The notes under the pieces: generated by a model
Told to the model about the DNA's origin: nothing
The model's database searches: none
Seen by the model: the letters and a program-made list of their open reading frames with translations, nothing else
Made by a program: the position numbers and the translations under genes
NCBI GenBank assembly: GCA_947476745.1
Contig: CANJRG010000013.1
Location: 53,279 to 117,278 of the forward strand
Source: Acidimicrobiia bacterium
GTDB taxonomy: Bacteria > Actinomycetota > Acidimicrobiia > Acidimicrobiales > CAIXPF01
Direction: 5' to 3'
DNA length: 64,000 bases
Part shown: piece after piece, positions 45,850 to 54,061 of the stretch
Position numbering within the stretch: the first letter of the stretch is position 1
Layout of the letters: each line of letters opens with the position of its first letter

Positions 45850-46470
45850 ATGACGAGCCCCACCATCCAGTCCAGCCGCACCAAGATCAGCCCGTCCGTG
45901 CTCAAACGGCGGGTCGCCGGCCTCGGTGTCGATCTCGCGATCGTGGTAGTCGTCCTGCTGGTGGCGCGGCGGCTGCTCGGGGCCGGCCTCGGCTCGTTGG
46001 TGCTGGTCGGGCTGTTCGCCACCGCGGTGTACGGGGTCGTCGAGGGCGAGACCGGAAGTTCTCCGGGCAAGGCGCTGATGGACCTGCGACTGGTCAACGA
46101 ACAGGGGCGCCCGCCGGGCACCGCGTTCGCGCTGATCCGGCTGGCCGCCTGGGCGGTGGACGGCCTTCCCTGCCTCGGCGGCCTGGCCCTGACCCTCATC
46201 TGGTTCACCCCGAACCACCAGCGGGTCGGGGATCTGATCGCGGGGACCAACGTCGTGTCGACCCGCGAGGAGGTGGCGGACACCGCCCCGACGGTCGTGC
46301 CGGGCCCGGCGCCCGAGCACTACAGCGGCAACGACCTCCCGACCGCCCAGCACTTCGACCCGATCTGGGACGCCACCCTCGAGGCCTACGTGCAGTGGGA
46401 CCCGCTCGACAAACGGTGGATGAAGTACGACGACGTCCTCGGCGGATGGGGACCGGTCGACGCCGACTGA
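45850..46470 (+). CDS. RDD-family membrane protein with WGP tail
   Basis: The 206-residue product has an RDD domain: R and D residues in [40 protein letters not shown], and [15 protein letters not shown]. There are three hydrophobic segments. The soluble tail ends [16 protein letters not shown] then GGWGPVDAD. The next gene encodes a second RDD protein with the same kind of tail. The role is unknown; RDD proteins are membrane proteins, some linked to transport. Confidence 0.85.
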   Translation: MTSPTIQSSRTKISPSVLKRRVAGLGVDLAIVVVVLLVARRLLGAGLGSLVLVGLFATAVYGVVEGETGSSPGKALMDLRLVNEQGRPPGTAFALIRLAAWAVDGLPCLGGLALTLIWFTPNHQRVGDLIAGTNVVSTREEVADTAPTVVPGPAPEHYSGNDLPTAQHFDPIWDATLEAYVQWDPLDKRWMKYDDVLGGWGPVDAD

Positions 46471-46550
46471 CCTGCCGGGTGGTCTGAACGGCCCGTCCAC
46501 ACGGCACAGCATGCGCCGGACCGGCGCCACGGAACGGTAAGAATGGCCAG

Positions 46551-47750
46551 GTGACCACCGCTGCGACCCGGTCGAAGGCAAAGGGTGCCCCCACGGTCGG
46601 CTCAGGCGCCCGCCGAGGAGGACCCGATCGCCTCTCCGACCCCGGGCTGTGGACCCGACGTGGGGTGGCCCGTCTGATCGACCTGGTTCCCGTCGCAGTG
46701 CTCTTCGGCGCGTTGTGGGTGGCCGGGTCCCAGATCCTCGAATCGCAGCCCGGCGCGTGTGACCCGGCCCCGGCCCCTGGCTGCAACGTGGTGACCCAGG
46801 CGGACCACCTCGATCAAGCCGGCAACACGGTCATCGAATTCACCCTGGCCGACGCACGGGTGATCGACAGCGAGCATCCCACCTTCCAGATCGGCGGCCG
46901 GGTGTACATCGCGGACCCGCCGACGCCGGCGGCGTACCTCGTCACCCTCGCGTACATCCTGTTGGTGCTGGTGGCCGTCCAGGGCACGAGTGGCTGGACC
47001 CCGGGAAAACTGATCACCGGCGTGCGACTGGCCGACAGCGCGCGACGTTCGGTCGGCCCGGTCAGATCGTTCGTCCGCTGGGCGCTCCCCGACGGGGTCC
47101 TCGGCATGGTCGGGGTGCTTGCCGCCATCGTCGGCTCGCCCTGGCCCCTCCGCCTACTGGTGGTGTTCGTGCCCCTCGGGTTGTTCCGGGCCCTCGGGGA
47201 ATTCGTGCCGCTGCTCGCCGGTCCGATCGGCGACGGCCACCTGGGCATGGACGTGATCGCCCGGGCCGATTACATCGGGGGCCGCCCCGAGCCGCTGCCC
47301 CTGGCACCTGCCGTCACTTCCGCGGTGCTGCCGGCCGATGCGGACACCGACGGACTCGCGGACACCGACGAGTTCGCCCACACCGGCGAAGCCGATCACC
47401 ATCAGGCCGATCACCATCAGGCCGATCACCATCAGGCCTGGTCGCAACCGACCGGCGCTGGCCGCGCCGGCGTGGCCCATGCCGGCGGCGAAACCGATAC
47501 GGCCGATGACCCTGCTTCGGCGGGCGATCGGCCGCCGCGGTGGGCCGGCATCGAGCCGGTACCGGCGCCGGTGGAGGAGCTCGCACCCGTCGGCCACGAC
47601 CCTGCCGGGACCACCGAAGCCGTCCGTGGCAACCCCTACCCGCCGCAGTGGGACCAGGTCCGCCGGGCCTACATCTGCTGGTCACCGGATTCGGAGGCCT
47701 GGCTCGAGTGGGACGACCAGGCAAAGGTCTGGGGCCCGATCAGCCAGTAG
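46551..47750 (+). CDS. RDD-family membrane protein with His-rich repeat and WGP tail
   Basis: The 399-residue product starts at GTG 46551. It has an RDD domain (WTRRGVARLIDLVPVAVLFGAL, GWTPGKLITGVRLAD, GDGHLGMDVIARADY). An external-looking insert has two Cys (GACDPAPAPGCNVV). A long acidic Asp/Thr/His linker includes three perfect ADHHQ repeats. The tail YICWSPDSEAWLEWDD then VWGPISQ matches the previous gene's tail. The pair likely arose by duplication and divergence. His clusters could bind metal (inference). Confidence 0.82.
   Translation: MTTAATRSKAKGAPTVGSGARRGGPDRLSDPGLWTRRGVARLIDLVPVAVLFGALWVAGSQILESQPGACDPAPAPGCNVVTQADHLDQAGNTVIEFTLADARVIDSEHPTFQIGGRVYIADPPTPAAYLVTLAYILLVLVAVQGTSGWTPGKLITGVRLADSARRSVGPVRSFVRWALPDGVLGMVGVLAAIVGSPWPLRLLVVFVPLGLFRALGEFVPLLAGPIGDGHLGMDVIARADYIGGRPEPLPLAPAVTSAVLPADADTDGLADTDEFAHTGEADHHQADHHQADHHQAWSQPTGAGRAGVAHAGGETDTADDPASAGDRPPRWAGIEPVPAPVEELAPVGHDPAGTTEAVRGNPYPPQWDQVRRAYICWSPDSEAWLEWDDQAKVWGPISQ
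47391..47435 (+). repeat. three perfect 15-bp tandem repeats (ADHHQ)
   Basis: GCCGATCACCATCAG occurs three times in frame, encoding Ala-Asp-His-His-Gln each time, inside the linker of the second RDD protein. Identity at the DNA level indicates recent expansion. Confidence 0.95.
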
Positions 47751-47801
47751 CCGGCGGTCGCGTCGGGTCTCACCCGATCCGGCGTGCCGACGTGGGAGCG
47801 G

Positions 47802-48515
47802 TCAGTGGGTGTTCACCGTCGCCGTACGAAGGCGACGCTCGAGATGCTGCTCGATCGCCCCCAGAACCACCCGGTCCAAACCCTCGGTATCGGGCGACCG
47901 CGGCTCGTTGAGCGCACCGCCGAGTCGGCCCCCGAGAATCATGCGGGCGAGCTCGAAACCCCGCGGGCTCAGCAGCATCCCCGATCGGCAGGTGCGACAG
48001 CGCGCCCCGCCCGCCTGGGGGTCGAGTGCGACGAGATCCTCCGGCTGGCCGCAACCGGTGCACACGTCGAGTACCGGCACCACCCCGTCGAGTTGCAGCA
48101 GCTTGAGCAGCATGCCGCTGACCAGCAGCGGCCGGTCCCCGCTCTCCATGGTCCGCAGCGCCCCGAGCAACAGCTGATAGCGCCGCTCGTCGGGCTCGCG
48201 GTCCAGAGTGGACAGCTCAACCGCCTCGAGCAGCACCGCAGCCCGGGCCAGCCGGTCGAGGTCGTTGCGGATCCCCGGGAAGGTATCGAGGCCCTGGACC
48301 TGGGTGACCGTGTCGAGCTCACGTCCCCGGTACAGCTGCAGCGCCACGTTGGCCAGCGGCTCGATGCGGAGGCCATGACGGGCGGTGGTCTTGCGGACGC
48401 CCTTGGCCACGGCACGGATCTTGCCATGCTCCAGGCTGAACACCACGGCGATTCGATCCGCCTCGGCCACCTTGAAGGTGCGCAGCACGATGCCGGTCGC
48501 CCGGTAGAGGCTCAC
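47802..48515 (-). CDS. recO: DNA repair protein RecO
   Basis: Mediator that loads RecA on SSB-coated DNA. The 237-residue product has the OB-fold start LYRATGIVLRTFKVAEADRIAVVFSLEHGKI and a zinc finger (VCTGCGQPE, ARCRTCRSG). It is 19 bases after uppS in the minus-strand run phoH-ybeY-CBS-era-uppS-recO, the usual actinobacterial order. Confidence 0.93.
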   Translation of the reverse strand: MSLYRATGIVLRTFKVAEADRIAVVFSLEHGKIRAVAKGVRKTTARHGLRIEPLANVALQLYRGRELDTVTQVQGLDTFPGIRNDLDRLARAAVLLEAVELSTLDREPDERRYQLLLGALRTMESGDRPLLVSGMLLKLLQLDGVVPVLDVCTGCGQPEDLVALDPQAGGARCRTCRSGMLLSPRGFELARMILGGRLGGALNEPRSPDTEGLDRVVLGAIEQHLERRLRTATVNTH

Positions 48516-48534
48516 CGGTCGCTCCCCACCGGAC

Positions 48535-49293
48535 TCAGGCCAGGCCGCCGAAGCGCCGATCGCGAGCCTGGTACTCGCGCACGGCCTCGACCAGGTGCTC
48601 GCGACGGAAGTCCGGCCAGTAGATCGGGGTGAAGATCAGCTCCGAGTAAGCCAGTTCCCAGAGCAGGAAGTTGGAGATGCGATACTCGCCGGAAGTGCGG
48701 ATCACCAGGTCGGGATCGGGCATGTCCGGTGCGTAGAAGTAGCGCCGCAGCGTCTTCTCGTTGACCTTTTCGGGCGACACCCCGTCGCGCATCATCGCCG
48801 CCACGGCGTCGATGATCTCCGCCCGGCCGCCGTAGTTGAAACACACCGAGAGGGTCATGCTCCGGTTGCCCGCAGTCAGTTCGACCGTCTCGTCGATCAC
48901 CCGCAGCAGGCTGCGCGGCACCCGCCAGTCGCGCCGGCCCAGGAACTGGATGCGGACGCCCCTGGTATGCAGATCGTCGCGGTGATCCAGCAGGATCCGG
49001 CGGTTGAAGTTCATGAGGAACCGCACCTCGTCGGTGGGCCGGCTCCAGTTCTCCGTGGAGAACGCATAGACGCTGAACCAGCGGACGCCGAGCTCGAGCG
49101 CACCGTTCACCGCGTCGAGCAGCGCTTCCTCGCCGGCAGCGTGTCCTTCGGTGCGCTTGAGGCCGCGCAGTTGGGCCCAGCGGCCGTTGCCGTCCATGAC
49201 GCAGGCAATGTGCCGGGGGATACGCGTCGGATCCAGCCCGAGAGCCCGGATACGTTCGTCGTCGCCGCTCCTGCTCCTGCGCACACCAACCAC
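48535..49293 (-). CDS. uppS: undecaprenyl (polyprenyl) diphosphate synthase
   Basis: cis-Prenyltransferase that makes the lipid carrier for cell-wall synthesis. From GTG 49293 the product is 252 residues: HIACVMDGNGRWAQLRGL (catalytic Asp in VMDGNGR), VYAFSTENWSRP, NYGGRAEI, and DLVIRTSGEYRISNFLLWE. The frame is open to 49389 without family similarity; a GTG at 49284 is an alternative start. Confidence 0.94.
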   Translation of the reverse strand: MVGVRRSRSGDDERIRALGLDPTRIPRHIACVMDGNGRWAQLRGLKRTEGHAAGEEALLDAVNGALELGVRWFSVYAFSTENWSRPTDEVRFLMNFNRRILLDHRDDLHTRGVRIQFLGRRDWRVPRSLLRVIDETVELTAGNRSMTLSVCFNYGGRAEIIDAVAAMMRDGVSPEKVNEKTLRRYFYAPDMPDPDLVIRTSGEYRISNFLLWELAYSELIFTPIYWPDFRREHLVEAVREYQARDRRFGGLA

Positions 49294-49401
49294 GCCCGGC
49301 AAGCTACCGGTTCGGGCATCGCGGGCCGCGCACCCGCCCCGGTTGCGTGCCGGCTCGGAGGCGCGCCACCCCGGACGAGCGCCGACCACCGGAGCGGCCG
49401 T

Positions 49402-50259
49402 TCAGAATCCGAGACGGTCGAGTGAAGCCGGCCGCCGTTGCCAGTTCGGGTCGACCTTCACCACCAACTCGAGATACGCCCCTGGGCTGAGCGACTTGCG
49501 CACCTCGGTACCAACCGCCTTGAGCACCGAGCCGCCCTTACCGATGACGATGCCCTTCTGCGAATCGCGCTCGACCAGGATCTCACAGCGAATCCGCGGC
49601 CAGTCCCACTCGGTCACCCGGGTCGCTATCGAGTGCGGCAGCTCGTCCTCGGTACGCAACAGGAGCTGCTCACGCACCAGCTCCGCCACCCAGAACGCCT
49701 CGGGGTTGTCCGACGACTCGTCCCGGGGGAAGAACGCCGGACCATCTTCGAAGCGACTGATGAGGTGGTCCCGCAGATGGTCGACCCCTTCACCGGTGCG
49801 GGCCGATACCGCGAAGTACTCCCGTCGGTCCTCCGCTCCGTCGGCCAGGGCCAGCGCGTTGAGCTTGGCCAGCTGCTCGAAGATCTTCTCGCGGCTCATC
49901 CCGTCGATCTTGTTCAGGACCACGACTGCGTCCGCCGGGGCTCCGGCCAGGACCCGTTCGTCACCGCGGCCCACGCCGGAGGCACCGTCGACCACCACAC
50001 AGACCACGTCGACCCCGCCCGCCGCCTCGTAGGCCCGGCTGTTGAGCCGTTCGCCGAGCGGCGTACGGGGCTTGTGCACCCCGGGGGTGTCCACGAACAC
50101 CACCTGGGCGTCGTCAAGGTTGAGCACGCCGCGGATCTGGGTCCGCGTCGTCTGCGGCTTGTCCGACACGATCGACACCTTGGTGCCCACGAGATGATTC
50201 ACCAGCGTGGACTTGCCGACGTTGGGTCGGCCGATGAGCGCCACAAAACCGGACTTCAT
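49402..50259 (-). CDS. era: GTPase Era
   Basis: Ribosome-assembly GTPase for 16S rRNA maturation. The 285-residue product has G1 GRPNVGKS (10-17), G2 KPQTTRTQIRG, G3 DTPGVHKP and G4 LNKID. The C-terminal KH domain has RCEILVERDSQKGIVIGKGG. The ATG overlaps the stop of the CBS-domain gene by four bases; ybeY and phoH lie upstream in the same unit, all ribosome-linked. Confidence 0.97.
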   Translation of the reverse strand: MKSGFVALIGRPNVGKSTLVNHLVGTKVSIVSDKPQTTRTQIRGVLNLDDAQVVFVDTPGVHKPRTPLGERLNSRAYEAAGGVDVVCVVVDGASGVGRGDERVLAGAPADAVVVLNKIDGMSREKIFEQLAKLNALALADGAEDRREYFAVSARTGEGVDHLRDHLISRFEDGPAFFPRDESSDNPEAFWVAELVREQLLLRTEDELPHSIATRVTEWDWPRIRCEILVERDSQKGIVIGKGGSVLKAVGTEVRKSLSPGAYLELVVKVDPNWQRRPASLDRLGF

Positions 50260-51587
50260 GCTGAGCCCTCCTCCGCCGTGGCCCGTTCGCCGGCGCTGTC
50301 GGGTCGTTCGGCCGAGGGTTGCGAACGCAACACGAGCGTGACGATGCGCCGGCCGCGCATCGCGATGACCTCGAGCACGTGGTCACCGAAACGGGCCACG
50401 TCGCCTACCTGCGGAATCGCCCCGAAGTGATCGATGACCAACCCGCCGAGCGTCTCCCAGTCCCCTTCCGGCAGATCGAGGTCGAGTTCGTCGTTGACCT
50501 CGTCGAGCGACAACCTGGCCTCGATGCGCGTGGTGCCATCGGCAAGGTGCTCGATGCAAGGCCGTCCGTCGTCGAACTCGTCCTCGATGTCGCCGACCAA
50601 CTCCTCGATGATGTCTTCCATCGTCACCAAGCCGGCCGTCCCGCCGTACTCGTCGACCACCACGACCAGGTGCAACTTCTCCTGCTGCAGCTCGCGCAGC
50701 AGCGTCGCCACCGGCTTCAGCTCCGGCACGAAGCGGGCCGGCCGGACCAAACCGGCCAGGCTGCGATCGGCGCGACCCGACAGGGCCGCCTCGGCCAGAT
50801 CCTTGGCGTAGAGAACCCCGATGACGTCGTCGATCGACCCACCGGTCACGGGATATCGGCTGTACCCCTCGGCGCGCACCCTGGTCACCGCCTCGTCCAG
50901 GCTGAGGGCCCCATCGAGAGCCACCATGTCCGGACGGGGCACCATGATCTCGCGCACCACGGTGGCCCCGAAGTCGATAACCGACGCCAACAGGTTCCGT
51001 CCGCCGAGGTCGATGCGGTCGGACTCGCTGGGAGAACCCGCCAAGGCGGCGAAGGACTGGTCGCCGAGCTCCCCCAGCGGCAGATGCTCCGCCCGCGGGA
51101 ACAGCCGGCGGGCCAGGGCCAGGGCTCCATGGGCCACCATGCGGACCGGCCACAGCCGACGCACCCCCATGCCGACGGGCCCCGCCACCCGTACCGCCCG
51201 GTCGAGGTTGTGCAGCGCCCACGCCCGGGGCACCGAGGCGGCCAGCAGGAACATGATCGGAACGAACGCCAGCAGCGCCAGAAGCACCGCCCAGCCGTTA
51301 CCGCTGCCTGCGACCCGGTAACCCACCAGGGTGAACAGCGACGCGGCCAGCACGTCGCAGGCCAGCTCCAGCAGCAGAACCGGGTGCAGGGACTCGTCGC
51401 GCTGGTCGAGCAGTCGTTGCAGGGCGCGCACCGCCCGATCATTCGGCTGCTCCTCGGACAAGGCCTCCATCCGCGCCCGGGTCACCTGGGTCAGCACGGT
51501 GTCGGTGATGGCCAGGACCGCGCTCGCCGGTATGGCCACCGCCACCACGACCAGCGCGGCCACGTCGGCCGAGGTCAACGGGGTCAC
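50256..51587 (-). CDS. CNNM/CorC-like membrane protein (DUF21, CBS pair, CorC_HlyC)
   Basis: Probable Mg2+/Co2+ transport or sensing protein. The 443-residue product starts with a DUF21-type transmembrane half: helices near VAALVVVAVAIPASAVLAI, LLLELACDVLAASLFTLVGY and WAVLLALLAFVPIMFLLAA. A CBS pair follows (VVREIMVPRPDMVALDGAL; VVVVDEYGGTAGLVTMEDIIEE), then a CorC_HlyC domain (LGGLVIDHFGAIPQVGDV). DUF21 conservation is weaker than in typical homologues, so transport capacity is uncertain. It is 10 bases after ybeY. Confidence 0.9.
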   Translation of the reverse strand: MTPLTSADVAALVVVAVAIPASAVLAITDTVLTQVTRARMEALSEEQPNDRAVRALQRLLDQRDESLHPVLLLELACDVLAASLFTLVGYRVAGSGNGWAVLLALLAFVPIMFLLAASVPRAWALHNLDRAVRVAGPVGMGVRRLWPVRMVAHGALALARRLFPRAEHLPLGELGDQSFAALAGSPSESDRIDLGGRNLLASVIDFGATVVREIMVPRPDMVALDGALSLDEAVTRVRAEGYSRYPVTGGSIDDVIGVLYAKDLAEAALSGRADRSLAGLVRPARFVPELKPVATLLRELQQEKLHLVVVVDEYGGTAGLVTMEDIIEELVGDIEDEFDDGRPCIEHLADGTTRIEARLSLDEVNDELDLDLPEGDWETLGGLVIDHFGAIPQVGDVARFGDHVLEVIAMRGRRIVTLVLRSQPSAERPDSAGERATAEEGSA

Positions 51588-51597
51588 GTCCGGGGCC

Positions 51598-52098
51598 TCA
51601 TCGGTCGAACCCAGGGTCGACGAAGGCGCGCAGGTGCCGGAGCTCGTGGTCGCGCATCACCGCAGCCTCGTCGGGTTCGCCATGGTCGTGGCCGAGGACG
51701 TGCAGCACCCCGTGCACCACGAGCAGGGCCAGTTCGTGGTCGGTGGAGCGGACGTGCTCGGTGGCGTAGCGCCGTGCGACCACCGGGCAGACCACGACGT
51801 CGCCGAGTAGGGCGGTCATCCCAGCCGGGCGTACCTCGGCCGGGTCGTCGAGGGGGAAGGCCAGCACGTCGGTGGGGCCGGGTTCCCCCATGTGCCTCGC
51901 GTTCAGCTCTGCCATCTCGGTCTCGTCGACGAAGGTCAGCGTGAGCTCGGCGGGGCCGTACACCCCCTCTGCGGCGAGGACCGCGCCGGCCAACGCCGCC
52001 AACGCCCCGGCGTCGATCGCGACGTCGTCCTGCTCGTCGCCGACCTCGATGTCGACCGGGACCGGGGCAGGCACGCCGGCGGCGCGTCGGCGCATCAT
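51598..52098 (-). CDS. ybeY: endoribonuclease YbeY (rRNA maturation)
   Basis: Zinc-dependent RNase for 16S 3' maturation and ribosome quality control. The 166-residue product has the metal motif HGVLHVLGHDH (His129, His133, His139), LTFVDETEMAELNARHMG, and TDVLAFPLDD. The ATG overlaps the phoH stop by four bases. Confidence 0.96.
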   Translation of the reverse strand: MMRRRAAGVPAPVPVDIEVGDEQDDVAIDAGALAALAGAVLAAEGVYGPAELTLTFVDETEMAELNARHMGEPGPTDVLAFPLDDPAEVRPAGMTALLGDVVVCPVVARRYATEHVRSTDHELALLVVHGVLHVLGHDHGEPDEAAVMRDHELRHLRAFVDPGFDR

Positions 52099-53072
52099 CG
52101 GGTGCTGCGAGGCTGGCCGCCGGCCCGCTCGTAGGCGTTGACGATGTCGGCCACGATGCGATGCCGGACCACGTCGCGGCTGCCGAGGTGCACGAAGGCC
52201 AGACCGTCGATGCCCTCGAGGAGGGGCTCGAGCCCGTCCAGACCACTCCGCCCGCCGGGCACGTCGACCTGCGTCGTGTCCCCGGTGATGACGGCCTTGG
52301 ACCCGAAGCCGATACGGGTGAGGAACATTTTCATCTGCTCGGGCGTGGTGTTCTGGGCCTCGTCGAGGATGATGAAGCTGCGGTTGAGGGTTCGGCCCCG
52401 CATGAACGCCAGCGGCGCCACCTCCACCAGGCCCCGGGCCAGCAGCTTCTGCGCGCCCTCCGCCTCGACCATGTCGTACAGCGCGTCGTAGAGCGGACGC
52501 AGGTACGGGTCGATCTTGGCCGTGAGATCGCCGGGAAGAAACCCGAGCTTCTCCCCCGCCTCCACCGCCGGCCGGGTCAGGATGATCCGTTCGACCTCCT
52601 TGTTCTGCAACGCCTGGACCCCCAGGGCCACCGCGAGCCAGCTCTTACCGGTGCCGGCCGGGCCGAGGCCGAAGGTGATGATGTTCGAGGCGATCGCCTC
52701 GACATAGTGCTTCTGACCTGCGGATTTCGGGCGTACCGATCGGCCCCGCGTCGCCCGGAGGACCTCGGAGGTGAGGACCTCCGACGGTCGCTCGTCGGCC
52801 CGGACCATGTCGATGGTTCGCACGACGCCCGCCGGCTCCAGTGCGTGACCGAGCCGCGCCATGGTCACCAGCTCCTCGAACACCCGCGCCACCTCGTCGG
52901 CGTCGCCACCGGTAAGGGAGATCTCGTTGCCACGCACGTGGATATCGGTGTCGGGAAACGCCTGCTCGACGATGCGTAGCAGCTCGTCGCGCGGCCCCAA
53001 CAGAGCAGCCATGACCTCATTGCCGGGCACGGACAGCTTCAGGGGAGCGGGGCTGGGAGACGATGGAGTCAT
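52095..53072 (-). CDS. PhoH-like ATPase
   Basis: RNA-linked P-loop ATPase, usually next to ybeY. The 325-residue product has an N-terminal KH-like region, Walker A GPAGTGKS (137-144), TRPAVEAGEKLGFLPGDL, Walker B IILDEAQNTT and the sensor-like ITGDTTQVDVP. It heads the coupled run phoH-ybeY-CBS-era. Its promoter should lie in the 60-base gap to the divergent gene at 53133. Confidence 0.95.
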   Translation of the reverse strand: MTPSSPSPAPLKLSVPGNEVMAALLGPRDELLRIVEQAFPDTDIHVRGNEISLTGGDADEVARVFEELVTMARLGHALEPAGVVRTIDMVRADERPSEVLTSEVLRATRGRSVRPKSAGQKHYVEAIASNIITFGLGPAGTGKSWLAVALGVQALQNKEVERIILTRPAVEAGEKLGFLPGDLTAKIDPYLRPLYDALYDMVEAEGAQKLLARGLVEVAPLAFMRGRTLNRSFIILDEAQNTTPEQMKMFLTRIGFGSKAVITGDTTQVDVPGGRSGLDGLEPLLEGIDGLAFVHLGSRDVVRHRIVADIVNAYERAGGQPRSTR

Positions 53073-53132
53073 GAGGTGATCACAGAACCGAGAACGCCGG
53101 CGGGGCGGGCCTGGATTCCGTAGAGGTGCAGC

Positions 53133-53783
53133 ATGACATGGACGCCCGACCCGAACAACCGACCTGACCCCGAAAGCGAGGGACGCCCGGTGCCGGAACG
53201 CGGGCCCATCGGGGAGGAATGGGCGGATGCACTGGCCCGGTTCGTCTCCGACGCCCGAACCGACGAACGGGTGACCGAGCGACGCCGCCGGCGCTGGTTG
53301 CAGCGCGAAGCCACCGAATCGAGCACGTTCGCCGGCCTGTTACGCAATCTCGCCGAACGAACTGAGACCGTGCGGCTACTCACCGACACCGGCGGGATGC
53401 TCACGGGTGTACCGACTGCGGTCGGCGAGGACGTGGTCGTCCTCCGCACTGCCCGAAGCCGCCCGGTCCTGGTGGCTCTCGACCACCTCACCGCTGTGCT
53501 CGACGGCACCGCCGCCGAGCTCGACGGCGACCGGAGCGACCGGTCGCAGGCCCCCTCGCTGCGCCATGTCCTGGCGGAGCTCGCCGATGCCGAGGCTGAG
53601 CTGACCTGCACGTTGACGGGCGGCACCGTAGTGGCCGGACGCGCCATCTGGGTTTCCGAGGACGTGCTCGCCCTCGACCCCGCCGATACCCCGACGCTCG
53701 GGCAGCGACGGCCGTTCACCGATGGACGGCGCTACCTCCGGCTCTCCTCGTTGGTCGACGTGTCACCCAGGGTTTCCGGATAG
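53133..53783 (+). CDS. protein of unknown function beside Tad locus
   Basis: I do not recognise the family. The 216-residue soluble protein has an acidic/Arg-rich N-terminus (about 1-60, VSDARTDERVTERRRRRW). Two similar beta-rich segments follow: TFAGLLRNLAERTETVRLLTDTGGMLTGVPTAV...VVLRTARSRPVLVALDHL, and LRHVLAELADAEAELTCTLTGGTVVAGRAIWVSEDVLAL. The recurring pattern of helix, strand, G-G-x-L/V-x-G resembles an LSm/SH3-like barrel repeated twice (inference). AGAGG precedes the ATG. Its last 52 bases overlap the HTH gene on the other strand. Confidence 0.65.
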   Translation: MTWTPDPNNRPDPESEGRPVPERGPIGEEWADALARFVSDARTDERVTERRRRRWLQREATESSTFAGLLRNLAERTETVRLLTDTGGMLTGVPTAVGEDVVVLRTARSRPVLVALDHLTAVLDGTAAELDGDRSDRSQAPSLRHVLAELADAEAELTCTLTGGTVVAGRAIWVSEDVLALDPADTPTLGQRRPFTDGRRYLRLSSLVDVSPRVSG

Positions 53784-53983
53784 AGGTGCTCGAGCGTGCC
53801 GGGCTCGATACGGCACGCATCGATGAAGGCATCGACCTCGTCCTCCTTCAACCTGATGACCCGGCCGAAGCGGTAGGCCGGCAACTGCCCCTCGTCGATG
53901 AAGCGATACAGGGTCCGCGGTGTGATGCCGAGCCGACGTGCCGACTCTGCAGTGCTGAGCCAACGGATTTCAGAACTGCTCAT
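53732..53983 (-). CDS. excisionase/MerR-type helix-turn-helix DNA-binding protein
   Basis: Small regulator of 83 residues. It has an HTH_17 fold, WLSTAESARRLGITPRTLYRFIDEG, followed by the wing LPAYRFGRVIRLKEDEVDAFID. The sequence class includes phage excisionases and BldC-type regulators, but nothing else here is phage-like. It is divergent from the Tad operon, and an AT-rich promoter region lies between them, so it could control that operon or itself (inference). Confidence 0.85.
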   Translation of the reverse strand: MSSSEIRWLSTAESARRLGITPRTLYRFIDEGQLPAYRFGRVIRLKEDEVDAFIDACRIEPGTLEHLYPETLGDTSTNEESRR

Positions 53984-54006
53984 AGAGCCCCATCCTAGAC
54001 AGCCTC

Positions 54007-54036
54007 TTGCGCATTTTCGATACTTTCGGCAATATA
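54007..54036 (+). promoter_or_regulatory. candidate Tad operon promoter in an AT-rich patch
   Basis: -35 TTGCGC (54007-54012), 18-base spacer, -10 AATATA (54031-54036). The spacer contains GCATTTTCGAT (starting 54011), an element nearly repeated at 61163. The patch is unusually AT-rich for this DNA. Confidence 0.5.
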
Positions 54037-54061
54037 CCCGAACTACATCGAAATTACCGGG

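Noticed and set aside
53732..53983. Excisionase-like gene as evidence of a prophage or integrative element
   Set aside because: No integrase, attachment repeats or phage genes nearby; the same HTH class includes chromosomal regulators.
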